From contig SVAK01000002.1 of the NCBI GenBank assembly GCA_015059445.1, forward strand, positions 1 through 64,000: a stretch of 64,000 nucleotides of DNA, read 5' to 3'. Numbering within the stretch: the first letter of the stretch is position 1; every line of letters begins with the position of its first letter. A model generated the notes under the pieces. That model saw only the letters and a list, made by a program, of their open reading frames with translations, did not search any database and had not been told where the DNA came from. A program made the translations under genes and the position numbers. The stretch comes from Bacillota bacterium. GTDB lineage: Bacteria > Bacillota_I > Bacilli_A > RF39 > UBA660. This document shows positions 37,965 through 47,977 of this stretch, in pieces.

Positions 37965-38681
37965 TTAATTTTTAATTATCTTTTCTGGGCAACTATACCC
38001 TAAATTTCGTAAATAACTTATTGCATGAATATCTTCAATATTATTTGGTAAATATAACATATCATTACCACCACAGGTATCACTTGGTATATATAACTGC
38101 AATGTATACATTTCTTTAATACAAAATTCATCTTCATAAGTAATAGGACTTCTTCCATAAAAATAACCATAATCTAAACTTAACAATTGTTCTCCGTATT
38201 TTTTTGATTCTTCTATACTATTAAATATTCTTGTTGATGAATTGATTTTTAAATAATTTGATAACCATTTTTTATATTTTGTATCTAAATCAGTACATAT
38301 ATGCTTATCTATTTTTTCTTCTATCACAATTTCATCAGTTGTGCTATCAACTGGTGGCTCTTGTGATTCTTTTTTTTCTTCTTTGATAAAAGTGTTTTCT
38401 TTTTTCGATTCTTCTGTTTTCTTATTTTCTTTGTTAGCAGTGTCTTTAATAGAATCTTTTTCTTTTAGAGTTTCTGAAATATTTTCTTGATGAATATTAT
38501 TTGTTTCTATATTTTCTGTTTCAATATAATGATTCTCTTTCTTAGTAATTGTATAACTAGTATATTGATAATTTTTTGAAATAAATAAAAATGATATAGA
38601 AATACAAATAACAACTAATAGAATTGTTAAACTTAGTTTTAATTTCATAACATATTTTCCTTTCGAGAATATAAGTATCAT
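37965..38681 (-). CDS. N-terminally anchored hypothetical protein
   Basis: LKLSLTILLVVICISISFLFI TM, low-complexity E/K linker, C-terminal domain. Confidence 0.65.
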   Translation of the reverse strand: MILIFSKGKYVMKLKLSLTILLVVICISISFLFISKNYQYTSYTITKKENHYIETENIETNNIHQENISETLKEKDSIKDTANKENKKTEESKKENTFIKEEKKESQEPPVDSTTDEIVIEEKIDKHICTDLDTKYKKWLSNYLKINSSTRIFNSIEESKKYGEQLLSLDYGYFYGRSPITYEDEFCIKEMYTLQLYIPSDTCGGNDMLYLPNNIEDIHAISYLRNLGYSCPEKIIKN

Positions 38682-38706
38682 AAAACAAAATTAATTTCAA
38701 TTGTTC

Positions 38707-39408
38707 TTATCTATCTAAATCATCCCATAAACCACTTTCTTTTTGAGAGAATTTTTCAAAATTTACTTGTAATGCGGTTTTTAAATATCCAAACTTATTT
38801 GTTATATCATTTCCATATTCATCTTTATAATTTCTAGTTTTTAAACGAGCAATCACATAATGAATTGAACTATATAATTGCGAATAGGTATATCCTTCAG
38901 ACAAATATAATTGAAACAAATTATCATAATTACTTAAAAAATCATCTTCTTTAAGATAACCACATTTTAATAATTCTAATGTTAAAATATTATGATGTAT
39001 TTCTTCGCAAGAAGTATTATCTATATTATCATTTAGTTCTTTAGTATTTATTTGTGTGCCATTTACGGCATGCCCTTCAACCGCATGCCCTTTTTGGGTA
39101 TATGGTTCATTCCCAGGAATTTCTTTGATTATATAATCATAATCAAATCTTCCCTTTTCACCGTGTTTTCTTTCTCTCGCAACATACCCATACATTTCTA
39201 ATTCATGTATTGCACTTCTTATTGCTTTAATATTTTCTTTACATATTGCTGCTAATCCATTCAAAGAATAATCCCAATCTTCAGGAAGACTTAACATAAA
39301 AGATAATAACCCTTTGGCTTTCAATGAGAGTCTTCTATCTCTCAAATGAAAATTACTCATCACTGTAAAATCTTTTGTTTTTTCAACTTTAAAAACCGTT
39401 ATTATCAA
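38707..39408 (-). CDS. HTH replication-initiator-type protein
   Basis: FHLRDRRLSLKAKGLLSFMLSLPEDWDYSLNGLAAICKENIKAIRSAIHELEMYGYVARER. Confidence 0.82.
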   Translation of the reverse strand: MIITVFKVEKTKDFTVMSNFHLRDRRLSLKAKGLLSFMLSLPEDWDYSLNGLAAICKENIKAIRSAIHELEMYGYVARERKHGEKGRFDYDYIIKEIPGNEPYTQKGHAVEGHAVNGTQINTKELNDNIDNTSCEEIHHNILTLELLKCGYLKEDDFLSNYDNLFQLYLSEGYTYSQLYSSIHYVIARLKTRNYKDEYGNDITNKFGYLKTALQVNFEKFSQKESGLWDDLDR

Positions 39409-39429
39409 TCACCTTCTTTCTTCAAAAGA

Positions 39430-40386
39430 TTATCTTTCATCACGATTCCTATCTTTTAAATATTTAACATAATGTTCAACTGATTTGATAATAAAAGTTT
39501 CCATATTTTCAACTTTTACACTTTTAGGAATAATATCTCTTATTTTATTTTCTTGTATTTTTATTTTTGTAATCTGGTTTGGCTTTTCTTCATTCATTAT
39601 ATTAGAAATTGCAGCAACACTAAATTTTCCCGATTCTGTTAATTTTTTTATTCTTATTGCTTGGTCGTGAGATGGTGTACAAACAGTTGATTCAATAATA
39701 TTTAAAAGATGTTTTTGCTGACCTTCATTTAAATATGACAATTCTACTGCTGGTCTCAATGCTATCTCAAATTTATTTTTATCCTTAACAACTGAATTAT
39801 CTACCATTTCTAAAAGTTCTGGTATTAAATAAGTAAGCCTAATATATCTATAAACATTATCTCTACTTTCTCCACTTTCTAAACCAATTTGAGAAGCTGA
39901 ATCCAACTTTGTCGCCAGTGGCGATGAAGTTAAATCTGTTCTATCTCCTTGATGTTTTAATGCGTTAAGTTTCATTTTAAAAGCAAATGCTTTCTCACTC
40001 GGAAGCAATTGTTCTCTATGCATATTACTATCCACCATATAAATAGTGGCTTCATCATCGCTCATATCTCTAATAATACAAGGGATTGATTTTAAACCTA
40101 GTATCTCACTTGCTTTTTTTCTTCTATGCCCAGAAATAATTTCATAAGATTCTCCACTTGGACGAACAATTACCGGTTCTAGTATTCCATTATCTTTTAT
40201 GCTAATTACTAGTTTTTTTAATTCATCATTATTTAAAACTTTAAAAGGATGATTTTTAAAAGATTTTAATATAGAAATATCTAAATTATCGACTTTTTCT
40301 TTAATAGCATCATCTCTTTCTTCTTGAGTAGTAAAATAATCATCTACATTGAATTTTGGTATCGCAATATTTCTCTTTTGTTCCAT
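39430..40386 (-). CDS. parB: ParB family partition protein
   Basis: HPFKVLNNDELKKLVISIKDNGILEPVIVRPSGESYEIISGHRRKKASEILGLKSIPCIIR. Confidence 0.93.
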   Translation of the reverse strand: MEQKRNIAIPKFNVDDYFTTQEERDDAIKEKVDNLDISILKSFKNHPFKVLNNDELKKLVISIKDNGILEPVIVRPSGESYEIISGHRRKKASEILGLKSIPCIIRDMSDDEATIYMVDSNMHREQLLPSEKAFAFKMKLNALKHQGDRTDLTSSPLATKLDSASQIGLESGESRDNVYRYIRLTYLIPELLEMVDNSVVKDKNKFEIALRPAVELSYLNEGQQKHLLNIIESTVCTPSHDQAIRIKKLTESGKFSVAAISNIMNEEKPNQITKIKIQENKIRDIIPKSVKVENMETFIIKSVEHYVKYLKDRNRDER

Positions 40387-41167
40387 TTTCTATTACTTCC
40401 TTTGCAAAGTCAGCATATGCAATAGAAACCTTACTATTTTTATCAAACATAAAAATACTTTCACCTTGAGAAGTAGATTCTGCTGCTTTTATAGCTCTAG
40501 GAATTTGAGTATCAAATAATTTAAATACTGCACCATAAGTTTCTTTTAATTCACTTCGGATATTTTTAGCTAAATTAGTTCTTTCATCTACTAAAGTTAA
40601 TAAAATACCACCTACAGATAAATTTGGATTTATTTGCTTTCTTACTTTTAAAACAGTATTAAGTAAATTTCCCATTCCCTTTGTAGCCAAAAAGTGTGAT
40701 TGAACTGGAATTATAACTTCATCAGCACTTGCTAAAGCATTAACTGTTATCATTCCCAAACTAGGCATACAATCAATCAAAATATAATCATAATTATTTT
40801 TGAAATTATTTAAGGAATTTTTTAAAACACACTCTCTGTCTTTTGTAGTAGGCAAAACTATTTCTAACGCAGATAATTCAATATTAGCAGGAATAAGGTC
40901 TACTCCTTCACTATGATGTAGTATAGCATCATAATTATTAATATTAACCTCATTAATATTAGATAACATTAATGTAGCTATTGTAATCGGAATCTCATCA
41001 TTATTATGCCATCCCATATAAGTAGTTAAATCTCCTTGAGGATCTGCATCTACTAATAACACTTGTTTCCCATTACTTGCAAGTGCTACCCCTAAATTAA
41101 ATGTTGTAGTAGTTTTACCCACTCCACCTTTTTGATTTGATATAGCAATAACTTTGCATTTTGACAT
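40340..41167 (-). CDS. parA: ParA family ATPase
   Basis: SNQKGGVGKTTTTFNLGVALA, VLLVDADPQGDLTTYMG. Confidence 0.95.
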   Translation of the reverse strand: MSKCKVIAISNQKGGVGKTTTTFNLGVALASNGKQVLLVDADPQGDLTTYMGWHNNDEIPITIATLMLSNINEVNINNYDAILHHSEGVDLIPANIELSALEIVLPTTKDRECVLKNSLNNFKNNYDYILIDCMPSLGMITVNALASADEVIIPVQSHFLATKGMGNLLNTVLKVRKQINPNLSVGGILLTLVDERTNLAKNIRSELKETYGAVFKLFDTQIPRAIKAAESTSQGESIFMFDKNSKVSIAYADFAKEVIENGTKEKYCDTKIQCR

Positions 41168-41365
41168 TCTTTCCTCCTTTCTAAAAAGCCATCTAAAAAA
41201 GATGGCTATGTTCTGTCACATTTAAACGAAATTTTTTAATTTCTATGTAAAAAATACTTAATTTTTATGAAAATCGCACATTTTTTAGCATTTTTATCAC
41301 TTTTTTTAACATTTTTTCAAAAAATCGTGATATTTTGTGTCAAATTGTGTCAATTTTTGATATTT

Positions 41366-41476
41366 GGTGCCGAAAAAAAGCACCATTTTTTTATTATCAT
41401 CAGGCTCAAACCCTTATAAACAGGGCATTTGCGAGGTTTTCGAGTGCCGAAAAACGAGTGCCAAAAAAAGTGCCCA
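41366..41476. promoter_or_regulatory. Putative integrase arm-type sites, right end
   Basis: ggtgccga (41366), agtgccga (41443), agtgccaa (41457), agtgccca (41469). Confidence 0.5.
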
Positions 41477-41646
41477 AAATGGTAATATTTAGTGTATTTT
41501 TGTAATATTTTATAACACTTTACGCTTTTAAAAAAAATATTTATATAAAGAAAAAAACCTTTGAAAGCCCGTACTTTCAAGGGTTTTTAAAAATTCATAA
41601 TGGCGCCCGATGCAGGACTCGAACCTGCGACCTAACGGTTAACAGC
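41457..41646. repeat. Right copy of ICE-end direct repeat
   Basis: Imperfect match to 3975-4162. Confidence 0.8.
41553..41590. terminator. Hairpin terminator downstream of tRNA-Asn
   Basis: aaaaacctttgaaagcccgtactttcaagggttttt. Confidence 0.6.
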
Positions 41647-41676
41647 CGTGCGCTCTACCGACTGAGCTAATCGGGC
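41601..41676 (-). tRNA. tRNA-Asn(GTT)
   Basis: GCCCGATTAGCTCAGTCGGTAGAGCGCACGGCTGTTAACCGTTAGGTCGCAGGTTCGAGTCCTGCATCGGGCGCCA. Confidence 0.95.
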
Positions 41677-41764
41677 ATTACTCCAATAGTATAATACACA
41701 AGCTTTATAATTGTCAACAAAAAACTGACAAAAAATGGATATTATACCATTAGAAAAATTTATA

Positions 41765-42205
41765 TTATAAATATTTTTTTAATTCTTCAATATTTTTTTC
41801 TAACATACTTTTTAACCTGTTAGCGAGTACTACTATTTCTGCATCACTATTATTATATGCATTGATTTTTTCTGTTATTTCAACAATCCCTTTATTAGTA
41901 CCTTCAACCATCATCTTAGCAATTGATTGAGTAGTATTTTCTTTTAGCAAAGTCATTTCACTCATTACTTTAGTACCAACTTTAGCCATAGTTCCTACTT
42001 CTTCATTTTGTTTACCATATTTTTTTAAAATATCTTCTGCTTCAGTACAAATACTTTTATAATCTTCTCTTTGTTCATTTAAAACTTTTTCAAATTTTTC
42101 ATCTTGCACTTTTGTAATAATATTATTAATACCTATAATACCCATTTCAGCATTTTTATAAATAAACTGTAAAAATTCTACTTCTTCACTCATATTCTTT
42201 TTCAT
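41765..42205 (-). CDS. Ferritin-like/helical hypothetical protein
   Basis: All-helical 146-aa ORF: EVEFLQFIYKNAEMGIIGINNII... Confidence 0.6.
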   Translation of the reverse strand: MKKNMSEEVEFLQFIYKNAEMGIIGINNIITKVQDEKFEKVLNEQREDYKSICTEAEDILKKYGKQNEEVGTMAKVGTKVMSEMTLLKENTTQSIAKMMVEGTNKGIVEITEKINAYNNSDAEIVVLANRLKSMLEKNIEELKKYL

Positions 42206-42247
42206 AAAAAAATCACCCTAATCATATTATGAGTGATTTTTATTTTT

Positions 42248-43894
42248 TTATACTTCTTGAACTACTGCAATTATCATTGGTTTACATTCAGTCTCAGAAT
42301 ATAGATAATTGCTTAATTCTTCTCTTATTTCAACTTTAATTTTATTATAGTCAACAAATGTTGGTGTTATATTTCTTATAATAATATTTTCACAAATACT
42401 TTTAATTTCTTCAATTAAGTCTTTAGAATCTTTTACATAAATAAATCCTCTAGTTGTAACTTCTGGTCCTACTAATAGAACTTTATCTTTTTTGCTGATT
42501 GTAGCGCTAATTAAAACGATACCATTTTCAGAAAGCATTTCTCTGTCCTTTATAACCAGTTCTCCAACATCTTCTGAAGACTTCCCATCAATTAAAACAT
42601 CATTGACTTTAATTTTTGCATGATTTTCCACCAATTTACCATTTTCAAAAGTTACTACTTCTCCATTTTGTTTTAATATAATATTATCAGCTTTTATACC
42701 TAATCGACTAGCTAAGTTTGCATTATTTACCATATAACGATATTCACCTTTAACTGGCATATAATACTTAGGTTGAATTAATTTAATCATCAGCATTAAA
42801 TCTTCACTAGATGGATGATGTAAAATTATTTTATCATTAGGTAAATTAATAATATTACAGCCAAATTTTGCTAGTTCATTTTCTAATTTAACTAAAGTTT
42901 TTTCATTACTATCATATCTTGGCTCTGCAAATACTATTGTATCTGTATTCTTTTGAGTAATATATTTATCATATCCATGAAGTATTTTACTTACATTAGC
43001 ATATGGATTAGCTCTTTCATCACTAATTAATAAAATTGAAGTATCATCGTTAATATTGGATAAATCACCAATAATTCCTGGCTCTATTTCTAAATATTTT
43101 TCTTTAACAGCAAAATTAACTACATTTTGTAACTTTTTACCCATAATTACTATTTTACGATGCGTATTTCTAGCTGCATTAAAAATATCATTAATTGTAT
43201 ATAAATGGTATGGGAGTAATGAAAATATTATTCTTTTTTCATTATGTTTAATAATATCCTTAAAATATTCTTCTAATCTATGATTTGGTGAAGTATGCCC
43301 TTTTCTTTCTGAGAAAGTCGATTCACACAACATACATAATACACCTTGTTTGCCAATATATGCAATTTTACCCAAATCCATATCATATGCCCCAAGCATA
43401 GTTGGATCAATTACAAAGTCTCCAGTATAACATATTGCGCCATCTTTAGAATTGATAACATACATAACAGCATCAGGAATACTATGAGAAACTGAAAGTG
43501 GAAAAATAGAAATATTATTATCAAAATTTAGCTTTTTATGAGGCTTTATTTCTATAATATTTTTATCTTCAATCCCATATTCTTCTAAAACAAACTTAGT
43601 AAATTTTGTTGCATAAATTTTAACATTAGGTAAATCTTTGGCTAAGTCTGCAATACTTCCCATATTTTCACTATGACCATGTGTTATAAATATACCTTTT
43701 ATTTTCTTTTTGTTTTTCACTAAATAGCTAAAATCGGGCATTATGTAATCTATACCTAAAAGATTAGAATTAGCATATTTTAAACCACAATCAAATACAA
43801 AAATATCGTCATCTATTTCAACAACGTAGGAATTTTTTCCATTTTCGGCCAGTCCACCCAAACCAAAAATTTTAATTTTACTCAATTTAATCAC
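42248..43894 (-). CDS. rnj: Ribonuclease J
   Basis: GGLAENGKNSYVVEID, ITHGHSENMGSI, SHSIPDA, CYTGDF; note ITHGHSEN in place of the usual THGHEDHIG. Confidence 0.9.
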   Translation of the reverse strand: MIKLSKIKIFGLGGLAENGKNSYVVEIDDDIFVFDCGLKYANSNLLGIDYIMPDFSYLVKNKKKIKGIFITHGHSENMGSIADLAKDLPNVKIYATKFTKFVLEEYGIEDKNIIEIKPHKKLNFDNNISIFPLSVSHSIPDAVMYVINSKDGAICYTGDFVIDPTMLGAYDMDLGKIAYIGKQGVLCMLCESTFSERKGHTSPNHRLEEYFKDIIKHNEKRIIFSLLPYHLYTINDIFNAARNTHRKIVIMGKKLQNVVNFAVKEKYLEIEPGIIGDLSNINDDTSILLISDERANPYANVSKILHGYDKYITQKNTDTIVFAEPRYDSNEKTLVKLENELAKFGCNIINLPNDKIILHHPSSEDLMLMIKLIQPKYYMPVKGEYRYMVNNANLASRLGIKADNIILKQNGEVVTFENGKLVENHAKIKVNDVLIDGKSSEDVGELVIKDREMLSENGIVLISATISKKDKVLLVGPEVTTRGFIYVKDSKDLIEEIKSICENIIIRNITPTFVDYNKIKVEIREELSNYLYSETECKPMIIAVVQEV

Positions 43895-43949
43895 TCTTTC
43901 TAAAAAGTTCTTTTGCTACTTAAAATTATATCAAAAAAAGAGATTTAAA

Positions 43950-44729
43950 TCAATCTCTTTCTTCAGTAATAAGACTACTTAAACTGACAATATTTAAATC
44001 TTGATAATATATTTGTCTTATTAATATTTTATAATCTGTTACTGAAACATTATCATTAATATAAAATATATAGCCACTTGATATACTATCTTTTATAGTA
44101 GCTAAATTATAATTATTCAAAATAGTACTAGCTTCAACTAAATATTTTTTGTTATCACGGCATATATCAATTATATTATTATTAATAACACAAATGTTTT
44201 TATTTATATTACTATTGTTAAGCATTTTTTCTACTTTTTTATATTCCTCTAAATCATTATTTATTTGTTCATAATAAGCATTTTTATCATAAGTATCTGT
44301 ATCTACTAATCTAGTAATTTCAATTTTCTTTTCTTTAGAATAATTAATAATATCCATATTATCTTTTATTATTATTGCAACCGCATTTTTCTTTTTATTA
44401 CCATATTTAATAATTTTATCTTTATTGTTTTCTAATGATACATTTGGGCTAACTTTATCATATGCTAAATAATAAGAATTAAAGGTATCTAAATGTCTCA
44501 TATTATCATAGCTTTTTAATACATTTACTGAATATCCATTTAGCCCGGGAACAATATAATCATCTTCAATAATTGCACTCACTGCTTCAACTTTATATCT
44601 ATTGCTATTTTCATTTATCTCTGTTACTAAACTACTATTATTTATAACAATATTACTCATCTTTTCAGTATAATAGAAACTAAATAAAAGTACTGCTGTA
44701 AGTCCTATATATTTAAAAAGATTTTTCAT
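43950..44729 (-). CDS. Exported hypothetical protein, polysaccharide-deacetylase-like appearance
   Basis: N-terminal TM; IVPGLNGYSVNVLKSYDNMRHLDTFNSYYLAYDKVSP. Confidence 0.55.
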   Translation of the reverse strand: MKNLFKYIGLTAVLLFSFYYTEKMSNIVINNSSLVTEINENSNRYKVEAVSAIIEDDYIVPGLNGYSVNVLKSYDNMRHLDTFNSYYLAYDKVSPNVSLENNKDKIIKYGNKKKNAVAIIIKDNMDIINYSKEKKIEITRLVDTDTYDKNAYYEQINNDLEEYKKVEKMLNNSNINKNICVINNNIIDICRDNKKYLVEASTILNNYNLATIKDSISSGYIFYINDNVSVTDYKILIRQIYYQDLNIVSLSSLITEERD

Positions 44730-44940
44730 AAATCACCTTTATTAAATTATAATTAAAGACAAAAAAAATATTACTGATTATTCTTAACAAAAATATCCAT
44801 CTTTGGTATTTAAAATTATTTGAAAAATCCTGATTAAAAACGGCCTGCGTTAAAATTTAAAATAAGAAATAATATTCATCTTCATACTTATTAGTTTCGA
44901 TTAAAACTTTAAGCTATTTGCATTAAATTACAAAGAAAGG

Positions 44941-45312
44941 CTATTCACCTTTCTTATCATTACTACTCTTTTCATTTACTTCTTCATGTTTTTTATTAGT
45001 TGATAGAAATGTGACTCGCTCAGCTATGACATCAGTTATATAATGAGTTTTTTTATTTTCATCTTCGTATTTAGATGTTTGAAGCCTTCCTTTTACTCCG
45101 ATAACATCACCTGCATGACAATATTCTGTTGTTGTTGAAGCTACACTATTCCAAAGAATACATCTAATGAAATCAATATCGTATAATCCATCAGCATTTT
45201 TGAAATTACGATTGACTGCTAAAATTACTGTAGTGACTTTCTTAGCTCCTTCAATTTCAACAATTTCAGGATTAGCAGTTAAACGCCCAACTAAAATAAC
45301 ATTATTCAACAT
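44941..45312 (-). CDS. ssb: Single-stranded DNA-binding protein (second copy)
   Basis: Clear paralogue of 30489-30878; NNVILVGRLTANPEIVEIEGAKKVTTVILAVNRNFKNADGLYD. Confidence 0.92.
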   Translation of the reverse strand: MLNNVILVGRLTANPEIVEIEGAKKVTTVILAVNRNFKNADGLYDIDFIRCILWNSVASTTTEYCHAGDVIGVKGRLQTSKYEDENKKTHYITDVIAERVTFLSTNKKHEEVNEKSSNDKKGE

Positions 45313-45424
45313 AAAACCTCCTTTCGTTCTAAAAATAACATATATTTTGAGAATCTTCTAATTGCGAATTCTTTAGAAATTCGCGTATAAATTAAGACCT
45401 AATTTTTGTAAGAAATTAGATATA

Positions 45425-45460
45425 AAAAAGTTACCAAATATAACATTTTGGTAACTTTTA
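45425..45460. terminator. Hairpin terminator after sufB
   Basis: aaaagttaccaaatataacattttggtaacttttaa. Confidence 0.7.
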
Positions 45461-46759
45461 ATCTTTTATTAATCTATTTAATTCAACAGCATATTCCATA
45501 GGTAATTCTTTTTTAAAATCTGCAATAAAACCTAATACTAATAATTCTTTAGCTTTATCTTCAGATAATCCTTTTCCCATTAAATAGCATAATTTTTCTT
45601 CACTAACCTTGGAAATCGTTGCTTCGTGTTCTATAACACTAGAATCATTTAATACTACATTTTTGGGATAAGTATTACTACTAGATTTAGAATCTAATAT
45701 TAAGGTATCACATTTGATTTTAGCGCTACTATTTATAGCATCTTTAGTAATTTTAACTAAACCTCTATAATTACTAATTCCTGTATTTTCTGCTATACTC
45801 TTACTAATAATATTACTTTTAGTATTCTTACCTATATGAATCATTTTAGCTCCAGCATCTAATGTTTGTCCACTCTTAGCATAAGCAATGGATAAACTAT
45901 TACCTACAGAATTATCCCCTTTTAAAATACAACTAGGATATTTCATTGTAACAGCACTACCAATATTACCATCAACCCATTCCATAGTTCCGCCTTCATC
46001 TACAATAGCTCTTTTAGTTACTAAATTATAAACATCTGTTGACCAATTTTGAATAGTAGAATATCTACATCTAGCGTGTTTTCCAACATATATTTCTACA
46101 ACGCCCGCATGCAGGCTTGAAGATGAATAACTTTTAGCCGTACATCCTTCAATATAATCTAAACTACTATAATCATCTACAATAATAATAGTTCTTTCAA
46201 ATTGTCCTAAAGATTCACTTTCAATACGAAAATAACTTTGAAGAGGACGATCTAAATGCGTATGTGGAGGAATGTAAATGAAAGAACCTCCACTCCATAA
46301 AGCGCCATTCAATGCTGTATATTTATTTTCATCATATTTAACAAGATTATTGAAGTATTTTTTCAATAACTCTGGATGTTTTTTTAAAGCTTCATCTGTA
46401 CTCATAAAGATAATATCTTTATCTGTTTTGTTTTTATGATATATTACTTCACTTTCATATTGGTTAGATACGCCATCTAAATAATTTTCTTCAGCTTTAA
46501 TTACTCCTAGTTCATTAAAAGTATTTTTAATTTTACAATTTACTTTTTCCCATTTATCTTCTGTTTTAAGTACGTCACTTTTATAATAATTTATTTTATT
46601 AAAATCAATATCTATTTTAGGACCAAAATTCGGATTTTCTAATTCTTGAAATTTTAAGAACGAATTGATGCGAAAATTTAACATAAATTCGTCTTCTTGT
46701 TTCTTACTAGATAACCATTTTATAAATTCAATATTTAATGTTTTATTCAATTCGTTCAT
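45458..46759 (-). CDS. sufB: SufB Fe-S cluster assembly protein
   Basis: GALWSGGSFIYIPPHTHLDRPLQSYFRIESESLGQFERTIIIVDDYSSLDYIEGCTAKSYSSSSLHAGVVEI. Confidence 0.95.
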   Translation of the reverse strand: MNELNKTLNIEFIKWLSSKKQEDEFMLNFRINSFLKFQELENPNFGPKIDIDFNKINYYKSDVLKTEDKWEKVNCKIKNTFNELGVIKAEENYLDGVSNQYESEVIYHKNKTDKDIIFMSTDEALKKHPELLKKYFNNLVKYDENKYTALNGALWSGGSFIYIPPHTHLDRPLQSYFRIESESLGQFERTIIIVDDYSSLDYIEGCTAKSYSSSSLHAGVVEIYVGKHARCRYSTIQNWSTDVYNLVTKRAIVDEGGTMEWVDGNIGSAVTMKYPSCILKGDNSVGNSLSIAYAKSGQTLDAGAKMIHIGKNTKSNIISKSIAENTGISNYRGLVKITKDAINSSAKIKCDTLILDSKSSSNTYPKNVVLNDSSVIEHEATISKVSEEKLCYLMGKGLSEDKAKELLVLGFIADFKKELPMEYAVELNRLIKD

Positions 46760-46849
46760 CCCCCTTTTAAATAATACAATAATTCTCTTACAAAAACAAT
46801 TGTAATTTAGTTGTTCCTTTGCTAAAATTATTATAATAGGTGATAGTGT

Positions 46850-47479
46850 ATGAGCAATGAGATATTTCTAGCGCAAATGAAATATAAATATGAATCATTA
46901 CAATATTTTAGTATTCAAAACGGTTTATTAGTCTTGAATTATCAAGGAACTTTTACAATACCTTTCGAAAACGTATATTTAGCAAATTTAAATGAAAATT
47001 TATTTTTAATGGATCCTAACGAAATATTTCATATCCTTTATATGCTAGAACTCTTACCTAAACCACAATTAAATAATTTTGATGAAGAATTTATTATTAA
47101 CTATGTAAATCGATATTTACAATATAATGATAGTGCCCTAGAACATTCAAATAATCCTCATAATAATGAAGCTTTATTTGAATTAAAGAAAAAATTAAGT
47201 GGTTTTCAAATTCCTATTTATTTATCTTATGATCCACAATTTGAAAACACACCCACTAGCATAGCAATTCAAAATATTATGAATTTACATAGCGAAGAAA
47301 TTGAGCAAGGAAAAGGCAATCACCAAAAATTAGTCCGAATAAATCCTAAATTTGCTCCAATTGAAGAAGAAAGTAATTTAGTAGCTTTTGAAAAAGCTGG
47401 GTTTACAACTTTAATATTAATTATAACTGCAATCGTTGCAACATGTTTATATATTGCTTTCTTTATGGTTAATGCCTAA
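46850..47479 (+). CDS. Hypothetical protein with C-terminal TM anchor
   Basis: TLILIITAIVATCLYIAFFMV at C-terminus. Confidence 0.6.
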   Translation: MSNEIFLAQMKYKYESLQYFSIQNGLLVLNYQGTFTIPFENVYLANLNENLFLMDPNEIFHILYMLELLPKPQLNNFDEEFIINYVNRYLQYNDSALEHSNNPHNNEALFELKKKLSGFQIPIYLSYDPQFENTPTSIAIQNIMNLHSEEIEQGKGNHQKLVRINPKFAPIEEESNLVAFEKAGFTTLILIITAIVATCLYIAFFMVNA

Positions 47480-47534
47480 ATTTGACAACAGTATAGAATT
47501 ATGTTAATATAAACCCCATAAAAGAGGGGTTTTT

Positions 47535-47939
47535 ATGTTTGGAAAAAATTTAATAATTGGTCATAGCGAAGGAAAAATAAGTGACAAAGGGCGAATTTTT
47601 TTACCTAGTTTTACAAAACCAGAAAAAGATGATAAAATTCTTATTCAAAAAGATACTTATGGCGATGAAGCAGCATTAAAGCTTATTGCATATAGTGAAT
47701 ATTTAAATATGATTGAAAGGTATAGACGGCTAAGAGATACTGCCACTTCTTTGGAAGAAGAACAAAAATATACAAAAAAAATTGAAGACATTAGTTTATC
47801 TTTAACTCACTTAACTAAAGTAGATGCTCAAAGACGAATTCAATTACCTAAAGCTATTTTAGAGAAATATAATTGGTCACCTCAAGATACCATTAGATAT
47901 GATGGCTTAGGTGAATCATTATTAATTAGAAAAAAATAA
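47535..47939 (+). CDS. MraZ-like double AbrB-fold transcription factor
   Basis: EGKISDKGRIFLPS...LTKVDAQRRIQLPKAILEKYNW duplicated SpoVT/AbrB-type halves. Confidence 0.7.
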   Translation: MFGKNLIIGHSEGKISDKGRIFLPSFTKPEKDDKILIQKDTYGDEAALKLIAYSEYLNMIERYRRLRDTATSLEEEQKYTKKIEDISLSLTHLTKVDAQRRIQLPKAILEKYNWSPQDTIRYDGLGESLLIRKK

Positions 47940-47968
47940 AATCATAAGTTAAATGCTTATGATTTTAT
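47938..47968. terminator. Hairpin terminator
   Basis: aaaatcataagttaaatgcttatgatttta. Confidence 0.65.
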
Positions 47969-47977
47969 TTTTTGAAA

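Larger units (their letters stand above)
4117..41646. mobile_element. Integrative and conjugative element in tRNA-Asn
   Basis: Flanking tRNA 3' direct repeats; int/xis at one end; VirB4, VirD4, relaxase, CHAP hydrolase, ArdC, SSB, ParAB inside; nearly all genes on one strand. Confidence 0.93.

Noticed and set aside
41350-41580. ORF 41350..41580 (-)
   Set aside because: Lies in the ICE-end repeat region with low-complexity translation; no RBS or family resemblance.
4117-41646. Prophage
   Set aside because: No capsid, terminase, portal or tail genes; conjugation genes present instead.
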